Assembly (NCBI RefSeq): GCF_946481155.1
Contig: NZ_CAMLMK010000004.1
Coordinates: forward strand, 1-64,000
Direction: 5' to 3'
DNA length: 64,000 nucleotides
Source of the DNA: an uncultured Flavobacterium sp.
Lineage (GTDB): Bacteria > Bacteroidota > Bacteroidia > Flavobacteriales > Flavobacteriaceae
The position numbers were made by a program, and so were the translations under genes. Below, in pieces: positions 16,695-26,562 of this stretch (the stretch's first letter is position 1; each line of letters begins with the position of its first letter). Under the pieces are notes generated by a model. That model had not been told where the DNA came from. It worked only from the letters and a program-made list of their open reading frames with translations, and made no database searches.

Positions 16695-17258
16695 ATGACC
16701 GAAGAGATCATTTTTATTTTAGATAGCACTAAGGAATCCATGAACGGTTCCATCGACCATTTAGAAAAATCATTCTTAAACATTCGTGCCGGGAAAGCAT
16801 CTCCGCAAATGCTGGGAAGCGTTTTCGTAGATTACTACGGTTCGCAGACACCGCTTTCACAGGTAGCTAACGTAAATACTCCTGATGCAAGAACCATTAC
16901 TGTTACGCCTTGGGAAAAAGCAATGCTGCATCCGATTGAAAAAGCGATTATGGTAGCCAATCTTGGTTTTAATCCAATGAACAACGGGGATAATATCATC
17001 ATCAGTGTCCCGCCTTTAACAGAAGAGCGCCGTAAAGACCTTGTAAAACAGGCTAAAGCCGAAGCAGAAGATGCGAAAATCAGTATCCGTAACGCCCGTA
17101 AAGACGCCAATACCGATATCAAAAAGTTAGAGAAAGAAGGTACTTCTGAAGACATCTGCAAAACTGCGGAAGACGATGTTCAGAAGCTGACTGACGCTTA
17201 CATCAAGAAAATTGAAGAGCATTTGGCTATCAAAGAAGCTGAAATCATGAAAGTATAA
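16695..17258 (+). CDS. frr: Ribosome recycling factor
   Basis: With EF-G, splits post-termination ribosomes. The 187-residue protein shows the family opening around LEKSFLNIRAGKASPQML, the middle block TPLSQVANVNTPDARTITV, and the C-terminal three-helix-bundle sequence SIRNARKDANTDIKKLEKEG. Its length matches the family (about 185). It is co-transcribed with pyrH and closed by a terminator seven bases after the stop. Confidence 0.97.
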   Translation: MTEEIIFILDSTKESMNGSIDHLEKSFLNIRAGKASPQMLGSVFVDYYGSQTPLSQVANVNTPDARTITVTPWEKAMLHPIEKAIMVANLGFNPMNNGDNIIISVPPLTEERRKDLVKQAKAEAEDAKISIRNARKDANTDIKKLEKEGTSEDICKTAEDDVQKLTDAYIKKIEEHLAIKEAEIMKV

Positions 17259-17264
17259 TTTAAG

Positions 17265-17289
17265 TCCCGATTTTTAATCGGGATTTTTT
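17265..17289 (+). terminator. Rho-independent terminator of pyrH-frr
   Basis: An eight-bp stem TCCCGATT/AATCGGGA with a TTT loop followed by six T residues, seven bases after the frr stop. Confidence 0.88.
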
Positions 17290-17339
17290 ATTGCTACCTT
17301 TACGCTGAACAATCACCCCGAAAGTCCGTCTTAATTTTG

Positions 17340-19832
17340 ATGAGAATTTTTCTTTTTTTGGTTTTCCTATGCAGCATTTCAGCGAATGCCCAGCATCCTG
17401 TATCCGGAATTGTTCGCAATGAAAGTAGTAACAAACCGTTGCCTTTTGCCACGATATACCTAAGCAACGGAAAAACGATTATCGTTGACGTTGATGGGAA
17501 ATTCGTTATTGAAAACATTGCTGACGTTACGAATTTCAAAGTTTCCTATACTGGATTTGAGCCCAAAACCATCACCGTAAATCAGAATCAAAAATTCTAT
17601 GCCGTAAAATTATCGGAGAAAACCTATGAGCTCAGTGAGATGATTATCGGAAATCCTGCTGTGGACCTCATCAAAAAAACCATTGCCGGCAAGAACCGGA
17701 ACAATCCGCAGAAGAAACTGCACAGCTTTCAGTTTAAGAGTTATAACAAACTCATCATCACTGCCAATCCGGATTCCATCAGCGGGAAAATTGATTCTGT
17801 TTTTACTTATGAGAAAATCGGAAACCGACTTGAGAAAATAGACTCCTCAGATTTTAAATTCAAGAAAATCATCCAGAAGCAGCATTTGTTCCAAACCGAA
17901 AAAGTATCGCAATTTCAGTTTAAACAGAAGCAGGGACTTAAGGAAACGGTACTTGCCACACGAATGGCCGGTTTTAAACAGCCTATTTACGAATATATCG
18001 GTCTGAAACTGCAATCCTATTCGGTTTATGACGATAAAATCGAGCTTTTCGAAACCAAATACCACAACCCCATTGCAGATGATGCCCTAGACCATTACAA
18101 TTTTAAAATTCTGGACACGGTTTTTCTGGGTAACCGAAAGGCTTATATGGTTCATTTCAAGCATAAGAAAAGAAAAAAAGCCAAACTCGAAGGTATTCTT
18201 TATATCGACATGGAGAGTTTTGCTATCGGCAAATCGGTGTACAGGTTTAAAGGTATTCTTGACATCAGCGCCACCAATTATTTCACCTATTTTAAGGAAG
18301 AGGACACCTGGTTTCCGGAAAAAAACACTTTTAAAATCATAAAAGGAAGTAATAAGGGCGACATAAAAATTCTTGGCGAGACGATTAAGTTCAATTCCGA
18401 TGCCGAAGAAGAAGCATCACATAAAAAGAAAACAGCTTCTGACTACGTCTATATCCTTTCCGAATCAAAGAATTTTGACACCGAATTCAATATTCCCGTA
18501 AAAATAAAACACTCCTTTATTGCTATTGAAATCAATGAAGACGCTATTTCGAAAAACGAGAATTACTGGACGCCCTTCCGGAAAGATACGCTGGATATCC
18601 GCAGTATGTCTACCTATTCAACGCTGGACAGTCTTGTTTCCGTAGAAGGTTATGAGGAGAAAATCAGGATCGGACGAAAGGTTATCAATGGCTTAATCCC
18701 CTTGGGAGCCGTAGATTTCGAACTTCGCCATCTTATCAAATACAACAATTATGAAGGTTTCCGTTTCGGTTTGGGCGGAATCACCAACGACCGGTTTTCA
18801 AAAATAATCCGCCTTCAGGGCTATGGAGGATACGGCTTAAAAGATAATGGCTTCAAATACAGTCTCGGAGAATCCACCCGTATTGGCAATTTTTCCAACA
18901 CGTGGATCGGTTTTTCCTATACTGACGATTTACAGGAAATTGGTAGTACTATTTTTGAAATCGACAGAAGAAGATTCCGGTTGTATGATCCGAGGCCCTT
19001 CAACTTAACCACCTTCTACAATCATGAAACCTGGAAAGTGTACATTGAAACCAAGATCTTCCCAAAAACGGAAAGCATCTGGCAACTCTCGCAAACGCAT
19101 ATTATTCCCAAATTTAATTATGGTTTTATAGCCGACGATCAATTATTTACAAATTACAATTTAACAATGGCTTCGGTGTCGCTGCAGTGGAATCCTTTCA
19201 GCGTTTATATGCAGACTCCGGCCGGACGCCTCGAATCGGAAAAAAAGTTCCCGAAATTCACGTTTCAGTTCTCGAAATCGCTTCCGGGCATTATGGGAAA
19301 TGATTTAGATTTCGGAAAATTGGATTTCAGGACCGAAGTGGAAAAAAAATACCTGAACGGACAAAAAACATCGTTCCTGTTTCAGGCCGGGATTGCCTTT
19401 GGAGATGTTCCCATTACGCATCTTTATAGTGTTTCACCAAATACACAGAACAGGGACGCGATTTTACAACGTTTGAACATTACCGGTAAAAACAGTTTTG
19501 AAACCATGCGTTTTAATGAGTTTTTCTCGAGCGAATATGTCGCCCTGCATTTCAAGCATGCCCTGCAAAAAATAAAGCTTTTCAAAAGAGTCAATCCCAC
19601 AACAGTTCTTGTGACACGAATGGCATGGGGAGATTCGAGAAACCAGTCGAATCACACCGGCTTCACTTACAAAACACTGGAAGACGGCTATTTCGAATCG
19701 GGACTTGAATTCAACAATATTTACAGAGGTCTGGGGATTTCCGGCTTTTACCGCTACGGAAAAAACAGCCTTCCCCGCTTTGACGACAATATTGCTGTCA
19801 AGTTGAGTTTCGTTTTGGATTTAGGACTTTAG
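17340..19832 (+). CDS. DUF5686 outer-membrane protein with N-terminal carboxypeptidase-regulatory-like domain
   Basis: An 830-residue exported protein. The ATG at 17340 gives a signal peptide (MRIFLFLVFLCSISANAQ). Next is a CarboxypepD_reg-like beta-sandwich (about residues 21-105, starting VSGIVRNESSNKPLPFATI), like the plug-proximal domain of many TonB-dependent transporters. The long remainder contains alternating beta strands and ends in the aromatic pattern AVKLSFVLDLGL, typical of an outer-membrane barrel. This architecture fits the DUF5686 family of Bacteroidota. No transport substrate can be assigned. The stop overlaps the convergent sugE-like gene by four bases. Confidence 0.85.
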   Translation: MRIFLFLVFLCSISANAQHPVSGIVRNESSNKPLPFATIYLSNGKTIIVDVDGKFVIENIADVTNFKVSYTGFEPKTITVNQNQKFYAVKLSEKTYELSEMIIGNPAVDLIKKTIAGKNRNNPQKKLHSFQFKSYNKLIITANPDSISGKIDSVFTYEKIGNRLEKIDSSDFKFKKIIQKQHLFQTEKVSQFQFKQKQGLKETVLATRMAGFKQPIYEYIGLKLQSYSVYDDKIELFETKYHNPIADDALDHYNFKILDTVFLGNRKAYMVHFKHKKRKKAKLEGILYIDMESFAIGKSVYRFKGILDISATNYFTYFKEEDTWFPEKNTFKIIKGSNKGDIKILGETIKFNSDAEEEASHKKKTASDYVYILSESKNFDTEFNIPVKIKHSFIAIEINEDAISKNENYWTPFRKDTLDIRSMSTYSTLDSLVSVEGYEEKIRIGRKVINGLIPLGAVDFELRHLIKYNNYEGFRFGLGGITNDRFSKIIRLQGYGGYGLKDNGFKYSLGESTRIGNFSNTWIGFSYTDDLQEIGSTIFEIDRRRFRLYDPRPFNLTTFYNHETWKVYIETKIFPKTESIWQLSQTHIIPKFNYGFIADDQLFTNYNLTMASVSLQWNPFSVYMQTPAGRLESEKKFPKFTFQFSKSLPGIMGNDLDFGKLDFRTEVEKKYLNGQKTSFLFQAGIAFGDVPITHLYSVSPNTQNRDAILQRLNITGKNSFETMRFNEFFSSEYVALHFKHALQKIKLFKRVNPTTVLVTRMAWGDSRNQSNHTGFTYKTLEDGYFESGLEFNNIYRGLGISGFYRYGKNSLPRFDDNIAVKLSFVLDLGL

Positions 19833-20158
19833 TGCGACGACACAAATTTCAATCCGATGATAGAAGCGATCAGCGTCGTTAAAAAGAAAACGCGCCAGAA
19901 ATCCGCCGGCTCCTTGAAGAAGAAAATCCCCATCAGCACAGTTCCTACTGCTCCTATTCCGGTCCATACCGCATAAGCCGTACCGATAGGCAATGTCTGT
20001 GTAGCTTTATACAGCAAAACCATACTGATGGTAAGGCAGACAAAAAAACCAACCATCCATAGAGTGGAAGTTGTTCCGGTTGTTTCTTTAGCTTTGCCTA
20101 AACACGAAGCAAAACCCACTTCAAATAACCCTGCGATAACCAATAAAATCCAGTTCAT
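19829..20158 (-). CDS. sugE: SMR-family exporter, SugE/Gdx (guanidinium) type
   Basis: A 109-residue, four-helix small multidrug resistance protein. The essential membrane glutamate is in GLFEVGFAS (about residue 13). The block PIGTAYAVWTGIGAVGTVLMG matches the SugE/Gdx branch (guanidinium exporters) better than EmrE. The start at 20158 was chosen because it puts the first helix at the N-terminus; a longer frame from 20215 adds 19 unlikely residues. Only one subunit gene is present, so a homodimer is expected. No guanidine riboswitch was recognised upstream. It overlaps the convergent DUF5686 stop by four bases. Confidence 0.88.
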   Translation of the reverse strand: MNWILLVIAGLFEVGFASCLGKAKETTGTTSTLWMVGFFVCLTISMVLLYKATQTLPIGTAYAVWTGIGAVGTVLMGIFFFKEPADFWRVFFLTTLIASIIGLKFVSSH

Positions 20159-20256
20159 TTCCGTTGAAATTAATTTTGGAACAAAGATAGCGTTTGAAAG
20201 CAGAATCTTTTGCAAAATCTGAGTGACAAAAGGTTAAAATTCATTGTGCTTTTTAC

Positions 20257-20264
20257 TACATTTG
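20257..20264 (+). promoter_or_regulatory. Putative -7 promoter element of asnS
   Basis: TACATTTG matches TAnnTTTG, 24 bases before the ATG at 20289. Its position inside the longer reading frame that opens at 20244 argues for the downstream start. Confidence 0.5.
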
Positions 20265-20288
20265 CAGGCATTTAATTTTTTATTACAG

Positions 20289-21725
20289 ATGAAACATACT
20301 AAAGTTAAAGACCTGCTGAACAGCACACCGGGATTGCATGAAGTAAAAGCAAAAGGATGGGTTAGAACATTTAGAAACAATCAGTTTATAGCGTTGAACG
20401 ACGGTTCGACTATCAATAATATTCAGTGTGTGGTCGATTTTGAAAACACACCGGAAGAAACTTTGAAAAGAATCACGACAAGCGCAGCCATTTCTGTAAC
20501 CGGAGTATTGGTAGAAAGCCAGGGTGCAGGACAAAAAGTCGAAATCCAGGTTTCCAAAATCAAAATCTTAGGCGATTCGGATGCGGAAAAATATCCAATT
20601 CAATTAAGAAACAAGCCTAGTTTAGAATTTCTGAGAGAACATGCTCATTTAAGAATCCGTACTAATGCTTTTGGCGCGATTATGCGTGTGCGTTCTACTT
20701 TATCATTTGCCGTACACCAATATTTCCAGGAGAAAGGGTTTTTCTATGTAAATACGCCAATCATCACCGGATCGGATGCTGAAGGTGCAGGAGAAATGTT
20801 CAAAGTTACCGCTTTGCCTTTCGACGGAACACCAAGAACCGAAGACGGAAAAGTAAATTACAAAGAAGATTTCTTCGGAAAGGAAACAAACTTAACGGTT
20901 TCCGGGCAGCTGGAAGGAGAAACGTATGCCATGGCTTTGGGTCAGATTTATACTTTCGGACCTACTTTCCGTGCAGAAAACTCAAACACTTCCCGTCACT
21001 TGGCGGAATTCTGGATGATTGAGCCGGAAGTAGCTTTCAACAACCTGGCAGACAACATGGATCTGGCGGAAGATTTCATAAAATACGTAATCAAATATAC
21101 GGTTGACAAATGTGGCGACGATTTGAAATTCCTTGAACAGCGTTTGTTGGACGAAGAAAAATCAAAACCACAGGCAGAACGCAGCGAAATGAGCTTATTA
21201 GAGAAGCTGAGTTTTGTAATGGACAACAACTTCAAGCGTGTTTCATACACCGAAGCCGTTGATATCCTGAAAAATTCGAAACCGAATAAAAATAAAAAAT
21301 TCCAGTACCCTATCGACGACTGGGGTGTTGATTTGCAAAGCGAGCATGAGCGCTTCTTAGTCGAGAAACACTTCAAATGCCCGGTAATCTTATTCGATTA
21401 TCCAGCTAATATCAAAGCATTCTATATGCGTTTGAATGAAGACGGAAAAACCGTTCGCGCGATGGACATCCTCTTCCCGGGAATTGGAGAAATCGTGGGA
21501 GGTTCGCAAAGAGAAGAGCGTTATGATGTGCTTTTAGAGAAAATGAAAGCATTGGACATCGACGAGAAGGAATTATACTGGTACTTAGACACGAGACGTT
21601 TCGGAAGCGCAGTGCATTCCGGATTCGGGTTAGGTTTTGAGCGATTGGTATTGTTCGTTACAGGCATGACCAACATCCGCGACGTGATTCCATTCCCGAG
21701 AACGCCGCAAAACGCAGAATTTTAA
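20289..21725 (+). CDS. asnS: Asparaginyl-tRNA synthetase
   Basis: Charges tRNA-Asn with asparagine. It is a 478-residue class IIb enzyme. The N-terminal OB-fold anticodon domain (about residues 15-105, starting [19 protein letters not shown]) precedes the catalytic core, which carries motif 2 ([19 protein letters not shown]) and motif 3 ([12 protein letters not shown]) near the C-terminus. The ATG at 20289 was chosen over an upstream frame because it begins the conserved [10 protein letters not shown] and lies behind a -7 box. rpoN follows on the same strand after 85 bases. Confidence 0.96.
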   Translation: MKHTKVKDLLNSTPGLHEVKAKGWVRTFRNNQFIALNDGSTINNIQCVVDFENTPEETLKRITTSAAISVTGVLVESQGAGQKVEIQVSKIKILGDSDAEKYPIQLRNKPSLEFLREHAHLRIRTNAFGAIMRVRSTLSFAVHQYFQEKGFFYVNTPIITGSDAEGAGEMFKVTALPFDGTPRTEDGKVNYKEDFFGKETNLTVSGQLEGETYAMALGQIYTFGPTFRAENSNTSRHLAEFWMIEPEVAFNNLADNMDLAEDFIKYVIKYTVDKCGDDLKFLEQRLLDEEKSKPQAERSEMSLLEKLSFVMDNNFKRVSYTEAVDILKNSKPNKNKKFQYPIDDWGVDLQSEHERFLVEKHFKCPVILFDYPANIKAFYMRLNEDGKTVRAMDILFPGIGEIVGGSQREERYDVLLEKMKALDIDEKELYWYLDTRRFGSAVHSGFGLGFERLVLFVTGMTNIRDVIPFPRTPQNAEF

Positions 21726-21810
21726 CAAAAATTTGTTTATACAATCAGGTTCCAAGTTTCGGGTTTTTAGTAACTTTAGACTTGGAACTTTTACATAAAA
21801 CCTATTGTAA

Positions 21811-23277
21811 ATGCTCAAACAGAATCTGCAATTTAAGCTCTCACAAAAATTATCGCCTCAGCAAATTCAACTGATGAAGCTGATTCAATTGCCTACGCAG
21901 GCTTTTGAGCAGCGCTTAAAGGAAGAATTGGTCGAGAATCCCGCATTGGAATCCGGCAAGGAAGAATCGCTGGAAACCGAGGATTATGAAGCTGAAAATG
22001 AGTATGATGACTACGATGATTATGAGGGAGACCCTATAGGTTCCGATGAAATCAACATCGACGAATACCTGAGCAACGACGAAACACCCGATTACAAACT
22101 ACAGGCAAACAATTACAGCGATGATGATGAAGACCGAAGCCTGCCTTTTGCCGCGCCCGTAAGCTTTCATCAGGATTTAATCAACCAGCTCAACACCTTT
22201 ATCATTTCGGACGACGAGCGCGAAATCGCCGAATTCCTGGTAGGAAGTATTGACGACATGGGCTACATCCGCCGAAGCGTTCAGGATATTGTGGACGACA
22301 TGGCTTTCACTCAAGGCATTTACACCGATGAGCAAAATGTAGAGCGTATTTTACACATCATCCATCAGCTGGAACCTACCGGTGTTGGAGCCCGCGATCT
22401 ACAGGAATGTCTTTTATTACAGCTTCGCTATAAAACACCTACAGATTCCATCAGCCTGGCTATTGCTATCATCGAGCAACAGTTTGATGCCTTTACGAAA
22501 AAACATTACGATAAATTACTGCAGAAATTCGACGTTTCTCAGGACCAATTGCGAAAAGCCATAGACGAAATCGAAAAACTGAATCCGAAACCGGGCGGAT
22601 CTTTCGAAAGCAGTTCTAAAACGGTAGAGCATGTGGTTCCCGATTTTTCCATCCGCGTGGCGGAAGGAGAACTGGAATTGATCCTAAACGGACGAAATGC
22701 ACCGGAACTGCACGTTTCCAAAGACTATCAGGAAATGCTGCAAACGTATAAGGATTCGAGGGAAAAATCGAATTCACAGAAAGACGCCGTTCAGTTTATC
22801 AAACAAAAGCTGGATTCGGCAAAATGGTTTATCGACGCCATCAAACAACGAAACGAAACGCTTTTAGTGACGATGAATGCCATCATGCACTACCAGCAGG
22901 AGTATTTTCTGGATGGGGACGAATCCAAACTAAAACCGATGATCCTGAAAGATATCGCGGAAATGATCGGATTGGATATCTCTACTATTTCCCGTGTGGC
23001 GAATAGTAAATATGTAGAAACACCTTATGGCACAAAACTGATCAAAGAATTCTTCTCCGAAGCCATGAAAAATGATCAGGGCGAAGATGTGTCAACCATT
23101 GAAATTAAAAAAATCCTGAAAACGGTTATAGAGGAAGAAGACAAAAGCAAACCGCTTCCCGACGATAAACTGGTAGATATCTTAAAAGAAAAAGGCTTCC
23201 CGATTGCCCGTCGAACCATTGCAAAATACCGCGAATTGATGGATATTCCGGTGGCGCGTATGAGAAAGAAAATTTAG
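21811..23277 (+). CDS. rpoN: RNA polymerase sigma-54 factor
   Basis: Directs core polymerase to -24/-12 promoters that need an AAA+ activator. The 488-residue protein has region I (LSQKLSPQQIQLMKLIQLP, glutamine-rich), a strongly acidic region II (about residues 45-110), the core-binding domain, a helix-turn-helix (about 380-410, IGLDISTISRVANSKYVET) and the RpoN box ARRTIAKYRE near the C-terminus. All regions are present, so it should be functional. A small membrane-protein gene follows after five bases and is probably co-transcribed. No enhancer-binding activator gene lies in the window. Confidence 0.96.
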   Translation: MLKQNLQFKLSQKLSPQQIQLMKLIQLPTQAFEQRLKEELVENPALESGKEESLETEDYEAENEYDDYDDYEGDPIGSDEINIDEYLSNDETPDYKLQANNYSDDDEDRSLPFAAPVSFHQDLINQLNTFIISDDEREIAEFLVGSIDDMGYIRRSVQDIVDDMAFTQGIYTDEQNVERILHIIHQLEPTGVGARDLQECLLLQLRYKTPTDSISLAIAIIEQQFDAFTKKHYDKLLQKFDVSQDQLRKAIDEIEKLNPKPGGSFESSSKTVEHVVPDFSIRVAEGELELILNGRNAPELHVSKDYQEMLQTYKDSREKSNSQKDAVQFIKQKLDSAKWFIDAIKQRNETLLVTMNAIMHYQQEYFLDGDESKLKPMILKDIAEMIGLDISTISRVANSKYVETPYGTKLIKEFFSEAMKNDQGEDVSTIEIKKILKTVIEEEDKSKPLPDDKLVDILKEKGFPIARRTIAKYRELMDIPVARMRKKI

Positions 23278-23282
23278 GTACC

Positions 23283-23897
23283 ATGGATTTAAAAAAAATT
23301 CTTCCTTTCTTTTCTTATGTTTTTCATCCGCTGTTTATTTCAGTGTATGCTGCCTTATTTTACTTTTTTGTCACCAAGGATTTTTTCTACCGTTATGAAA
23401 TCATCCTGATCTTATTTCAGATTACTATACTGACAGTCTTCCTGCCGCTATCGATGTATTATCTTTTGAAGTCGCTGGGACTGGCAAAATCAAGTATTAT
23501 GCTGCATGAAAATAAGGAACGCCGATTACCCCTGGCTTTTCAGGCGATGTTCTATCTGGTTTTGATTCAGCATAGTTTTTCGACCGTTGTAGTCCCGGAA
23601 CTGTATTACTTTTTTTTAGGAGCCTTAATCAGTACGATTCTAACACTTATTCTTATCGTTCTCCATTTTAAAGCCAGCATTCATATGATCGCCATGACCG
23701 GAATGACGCTTTTCATCACGGCAATTTCCATTCATTACGCCATGCAATTTGTCAGCCTGATTGCTTTCTCAATAATAATGATCGGTTTTGTTGCGTCCTC
23801 ACGTTTACATATGCAGGCGCATTCGATGAAGGAAATAGTGGTTGGAGTTATCGTGGGGGCGGTTCCCCAGATCGCGCTTTGGTATTTTTGGCTATAG
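23283..23897 (+). CDS. PAP2-like multi-pass membrane protein
   Basis: A 204-residue protein with about six hydrophobic helices. The C-terminal SSRLHMQAHSMKEIVVGVIVG resembles the SRxxxxxH...D/E...G active-site block of PAP2 phosphatases. The first phosphatase motif (KxxxxxxRP) is only weakly suggested by HENKERRLPL (about residues 76-85). It may be a degenerate or distant lipid phosphatase. It starts five bases after rpoN, so co-transcription is likely, although a functional link is not known. The 3' end overlaps the convergent beta-barrel gene by six bases. Confidence 0.6.
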   Translation: MDLKKILPFFSYVFHPLFISVYAALFYFFVTKDFFYRYEIILILFQITILTVFLPLSMYYLLKSLGLAKSSIMLHENKERRLPLAFQAMFYLVLIQHSFSTVVVPELYYFFLGALISTILTLILIVLHFKASIHMIAMTGMTLFITAISIHYAMQFVSLIAFSIIMIGFVASSRLHMQAHSMKEIVVGVIVGAVPQIALWYFWL

Positions 23898-24581
23898 GAT
23901 GTAAAACATCAGTCCGAAATTCAGTGAATTTAATTTTACAGGATCACTGTCGATCGCTTTTGCCGAATTAAAAATAGAACTTAAGCCGTAAGAAGCATAC
24001 AAATTCCAGGTATTGTAACCCACGGTAATATATGCACCATACTGAAGCCTGTTCAGGTCCTTTACCCCGACAATTTTTTGCTGCTCTTCGGAATTATCAA
24101 AAATCGATTTGCTGGCGAAAATATAACTTAGTTTTATTCCGGTATAGACCCTCCAGAACTTATGGCTCTCAAAAGTAGAGGTACGCCAACGGATTTCAAC
24201 AGGCAAATCGACCATGTGCAGTTCCAGTTTATTTTTATCGAAACTGCCTTCACTTACCACTTCGTAGATATTTCCGGCATCGGTCTGCGTAATCTTAAGA
24301 TTGTGCTTAAAACTATTGAAGGAATAGCCCAAACCGGCAGCGATAGCAAATGTACGTTTCTTATTTACCGGCATGTCCCTTAAAAATCCGGCTCCAAACC
24401 CGGAAGAAAAGCCACGTTGGGAATAGCCCGGAGGTTTTTCCTGTACAAGATTATACGTCAGGTTAGCATAGAACTGGTCCTCTCTGTAAAGGGAATCCAC
24501 AGGCACCTTAATTTCCGTTTCCTGCGCAAGCATCGGGAAGGAAAACAATAATAAAAGTAACAGCACGGAAATTCTATTCAT
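23892..24581 (-). CDS. Outer-membrane beta-barrel protein, PorT-like
   Basis: A 229-residue secreted protein with a signal peptide (MNRISVLLLLLLFSFPMLAQ). Alternating-residue strands fill the rest, with a C-terminal LNFGLMFYIL strand ending in aromatic and hydrophobic residues. The pattern fits the small eight-strand OMP_b-brl/PorT-like families of Bacteroidota. It is not next to the genes that usually accompany the T9SS component PorT/SprT, so a direct T9SS role should not be assumed. Confidence 0.7.
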   Translation of the reverse strand: MNRISVLLLLLLFSFPMLAQETEIKVPVDSLYREDQFYANLTYNLVQEKPPGYSQRGFSSGFGAGFLRDMPVNKKRTFAIAAGLGYSFNSFKHNLKITQTDAGNIYEVVSEGSFDKNKLELHMVDLPVEIRWRTSTFESHKFWRVYTGIKLSYIFASKSIFDNSEEQQKIVGVKDLNRLQYGAYITVGYNTWNLYASYGLSSIFNSAKAIDSDPVKLNSLNFGLMFYIL

Positions 24582-24695
24582 TACGGGAAATTTTTCGGTA
24601 CTAAAATACTAAAAAATCGCCAATTGATCCTATTGTAGGAAATAACAACTCCAAAATAAAAGTTTTATCTTTATAGGACGTGAAATCCAACCAGC

Positions 24696-25778
24696 ATGCA
24701 ATTATCTGAAATCATCATAGCGAAAATTAAGAACGGGGGACCAATTTCCTTTCGGGATTTCATGGAAATGTCACTGTACTATCCGGGATTGGGCTATTAT
24801 ACTTCGGAAAAAGAAAAAATTGGGAACGCTGGAGATTTTTACACCAGTTCTAATCTCACCTCAGTATTCGGAGCGATGATTGGAAGACAGCTGGAAGAAA
24901 TGTGGCCACTGCTCGGCAAAAAAGCTTTCACTATAGTGGAATATGGCGCCGGAACTGGAAAACTTTGCCACGACATTCTGGATTATCTTAAGGGTAATCC
25001 TGAAATGTATGAAAAACTGCGCTATTGCATCATTGAAAAAAGTCCGTCGATGCGGGAAAAAGAAAAAAACCACCTGCATGAAAAAGTCACCTGGCATGCA
25101 GCCATTAGTGAGATCCCCGAAATTACGGGATGCGTTATCTCCAATGAGCTGCTTGATAACTTTGCTGTTCATCAGGTCATTATGCGGGAGGAACTTATGG
25201 AGGTGTATGTAGATTATCAAAATGGTTTTGTCGAAATGCTCCGACCGGCATCAAAAGAAATCAAAGAATATTTTACCGAATTGAACGTGGTTTTGCCAAA
25301 AGATTTTCAGACGGAAGTCAACCTGCAAGCTATCGAATGGATTACAGAAATTGCCCAATCGCTCAAGAAAGGGTATGTGATTACCATCGATTACGGCTAT
25401 CCTTCTGCAGCCTTATACTCCGAGCAAAAAAGCTGTGGTACACTGATGTGCTACAACAAGCATTCCGTCAACGACCATCCTTACAGCGACATCGGGAATC
25501 AGGATATAACGTCGCATGTGAATTTTTCGGCGCTTTGCCACTGGGGTTTCAAAAGCGGGCTCGTTTGCTGCGGATTGACCGACCAGGCTAATTTTCTCCT
25601 CGGGCTCGGATTTAAGGAATACCTGCAAAATTCAGCAGACCTTGGCGAAGATCCGCTTATTGCCGTTAGGAAAGAAGCTTTTTTATCTTACACCCTCTTG
25701 CTTGATATGGGTAACAAATATAAAGTGCTTATTCAAAGAAAAGACGTTCCTTTTAAGCCGCTTTTGGGATTGCAATAA
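24696..25778 (+). CDS. MidA/NDUFAF7-type SAM-dependent methyltransferase (DUF185)
   Basis: A 360-residue cytosolic methyltransferase. The N-terminal PISFRDFMEMSLYYPGLGYY (from about residue 16) is the family signature. The SAM-binding motif VEYGAGTGKLCHDIL lies near residue 82, and SNELLDNFAVHQV near residue 149 completes the pocket. Its eukaryotic orthologue NDUFAF7 dimethylates an arginine of NDUFS2, the complex I subunit orthologous to NuoD. Bacterial substrates are not established, but a complete NuoD is encoded in this window (54759-55994). A weaker -7-like TATCTTTA lies 23 bases upstream of the ATG. Confidence 0.9.
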   Translation: MQLSEIIIAKIKNGGPISFRDFMEMSLYYPGLGYYTSEKEKIGNAGDFYTSSNLTSVFGAMIGRQLEEMWPLLGKKAFTIVEYGAGTGKLCHDILDYLKGNPEMYEKLRYCIIEKSPSMREKEKNHLHEKVTWHAAISEIPEITGCVISNELLDNFAVHQVIMREELMEVYVDYQNGFVEMLRPASKEIKEYFTELNVVLPKDFQTEVNLQAIEWITEIAQSLKKGYVITIDYGYPSAALYSEQKSCGTLMCYNKHSVNDHPYSDIGNQDITSHVNFSALCHWGFKSGLVCCGLTDQANFLLGLGFKEYLQNSADLGEDPLIAVRKEAFLSYTLLLDMGNKYKVLIQRKDVPFKPLLGLQ

Positions 25779-25880
25779 GCATCGTATCTTAGTAAGTTTA
25801 CATATAAATATTATGAAACTACTTACAAATACTTCCGATGTTTATATATTTACGCATTATTCATCAGCCAAAAAAACCTC

Positions 25881-26342
25881 ATGAACATAATTGAGCTAAA
25901 AGAAAGACCAAACATCTCCGACAATATTACTTTAAACAGAATTTATGTCCAACTGGGAGAATTTTTAAAGCAATTAAAAAATAAAGAGTTGCCTCATGGA
26001 ATAATTGCAGCTATTAATCAGGATATTGAAGAATTGAATGCTTTGGCTCTTACAGAAAGTGGATTACAGAAAGCAGTCAAACAGAAGCAAACCCGAATCA
26101 TAAAACTACTTGAAAAGGAACTTAAAATCGTACCCAAAAACTATTATCGTAATCTTTGGCTGATAGTTGGAATGTCTGCTTTTGGATTGCCAATTGGAGT
26201 TGCTTTTGGATTAAGCTGGGGCAATATGGGATTATTGGGAATAGGTTTGCCAATTGGCATGGCTATCGGATTTGCATTAGGCGCAGGAATGGACAAAAAA
26301 GCGCTTCAGGAAGGAAGACAATTGGATATTGAAATAAAATAG
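25881..26342 (+). CDS. Small membrane protein of unknown function
   Basis: A 153-residue protein. The first 95 residues are charged and helical (VQLGEFLKQLKNKELPHGI, then a glutamate- and lysine-rich segment). Two glycine-rich hydrophobic segments (about residues 96-116 and 119-138, containing GLPIGVAFG and GLPIGMAIGFALGAG) form a probable hairpin, and a short charged tail follows. I do not recognise the family. Codon use looks like its neighbours. It is a lone gene between midA and the tRNA. Confidence 0.7.
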   Translation: MNIIELKERPNISDNITLNRIYVQLGEFLKQLKNKELPHGIIAAINQDIEELNALALTESGLQKAVKQKQTRIIKLLEKELKIVPKNYYRNLWLIVGMSAFGLPIGVAFGLSWGNMGLLGIGLPIGMAIGFALGAGMDKKALQEGRQLDIEIK

Positions 26343-26376
26343 TAAGCTTCGTTTAATATTTACAAATCTGACCTAA

Positions 26377-26413
26377 ATAAAAAAGCCTGACTATCTATGA
26401 TAATCAGGCTTTT
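26377..26413 (-). terminator. Terminator after tRNA-Ser
   Basis: On the minus strand a 10-bp stem AAAAGCCTGA/TCAGGCTTTT, extended by three further base pairs after a mismatch, runs into T residues. It begins two bases from the tRNA 3' end. It may also stop transcription from the 25881-26342 gene. Confidence 0.85.
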
Positions 26414-26415
26414 CG

Positions 26416-26502
26416 CAGAGGAGATGGGATTCGAACCCACGATACAGTTACCCATATACTAGCTTTCCAGGCTAGCTCCTTCAACCACTCGGACACCCCT
26501 CT
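26416..26502 (-). tRNA. tRNA-Ser (anticodon GGA)
   Basis: An 87-base class II tRNA on the minus strand. The acceptor stem AGAGGGG pairs with CTCCTCT (one G-U pair), with discriminator G at 26416. The anticodon arm is CTAGC-CTGGAAA-GCTAG with GGA at positions 34-36. A long variable arm (around GGGTAAC) marks it as serine, and the T-arm contains GGTTCGAATCC. No CCA is encoded. It reads UCC and UCU codons. Confidence 0.97.
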
Positions 26503-26562
26503 AAATTCAGATTGCGAAATAACGATTTTATTTTGTTTTTCCGGCTATTTTTTTGAAAAAAT

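Noticed and set aside
20159..20256. Guanidine riboswitch upstream of the sugE-like gene
   Set aside because: The spacer is short and AT-rich, and none of the conserved ACGR-type loops of guanidine riboswitches were found on the minus strand.
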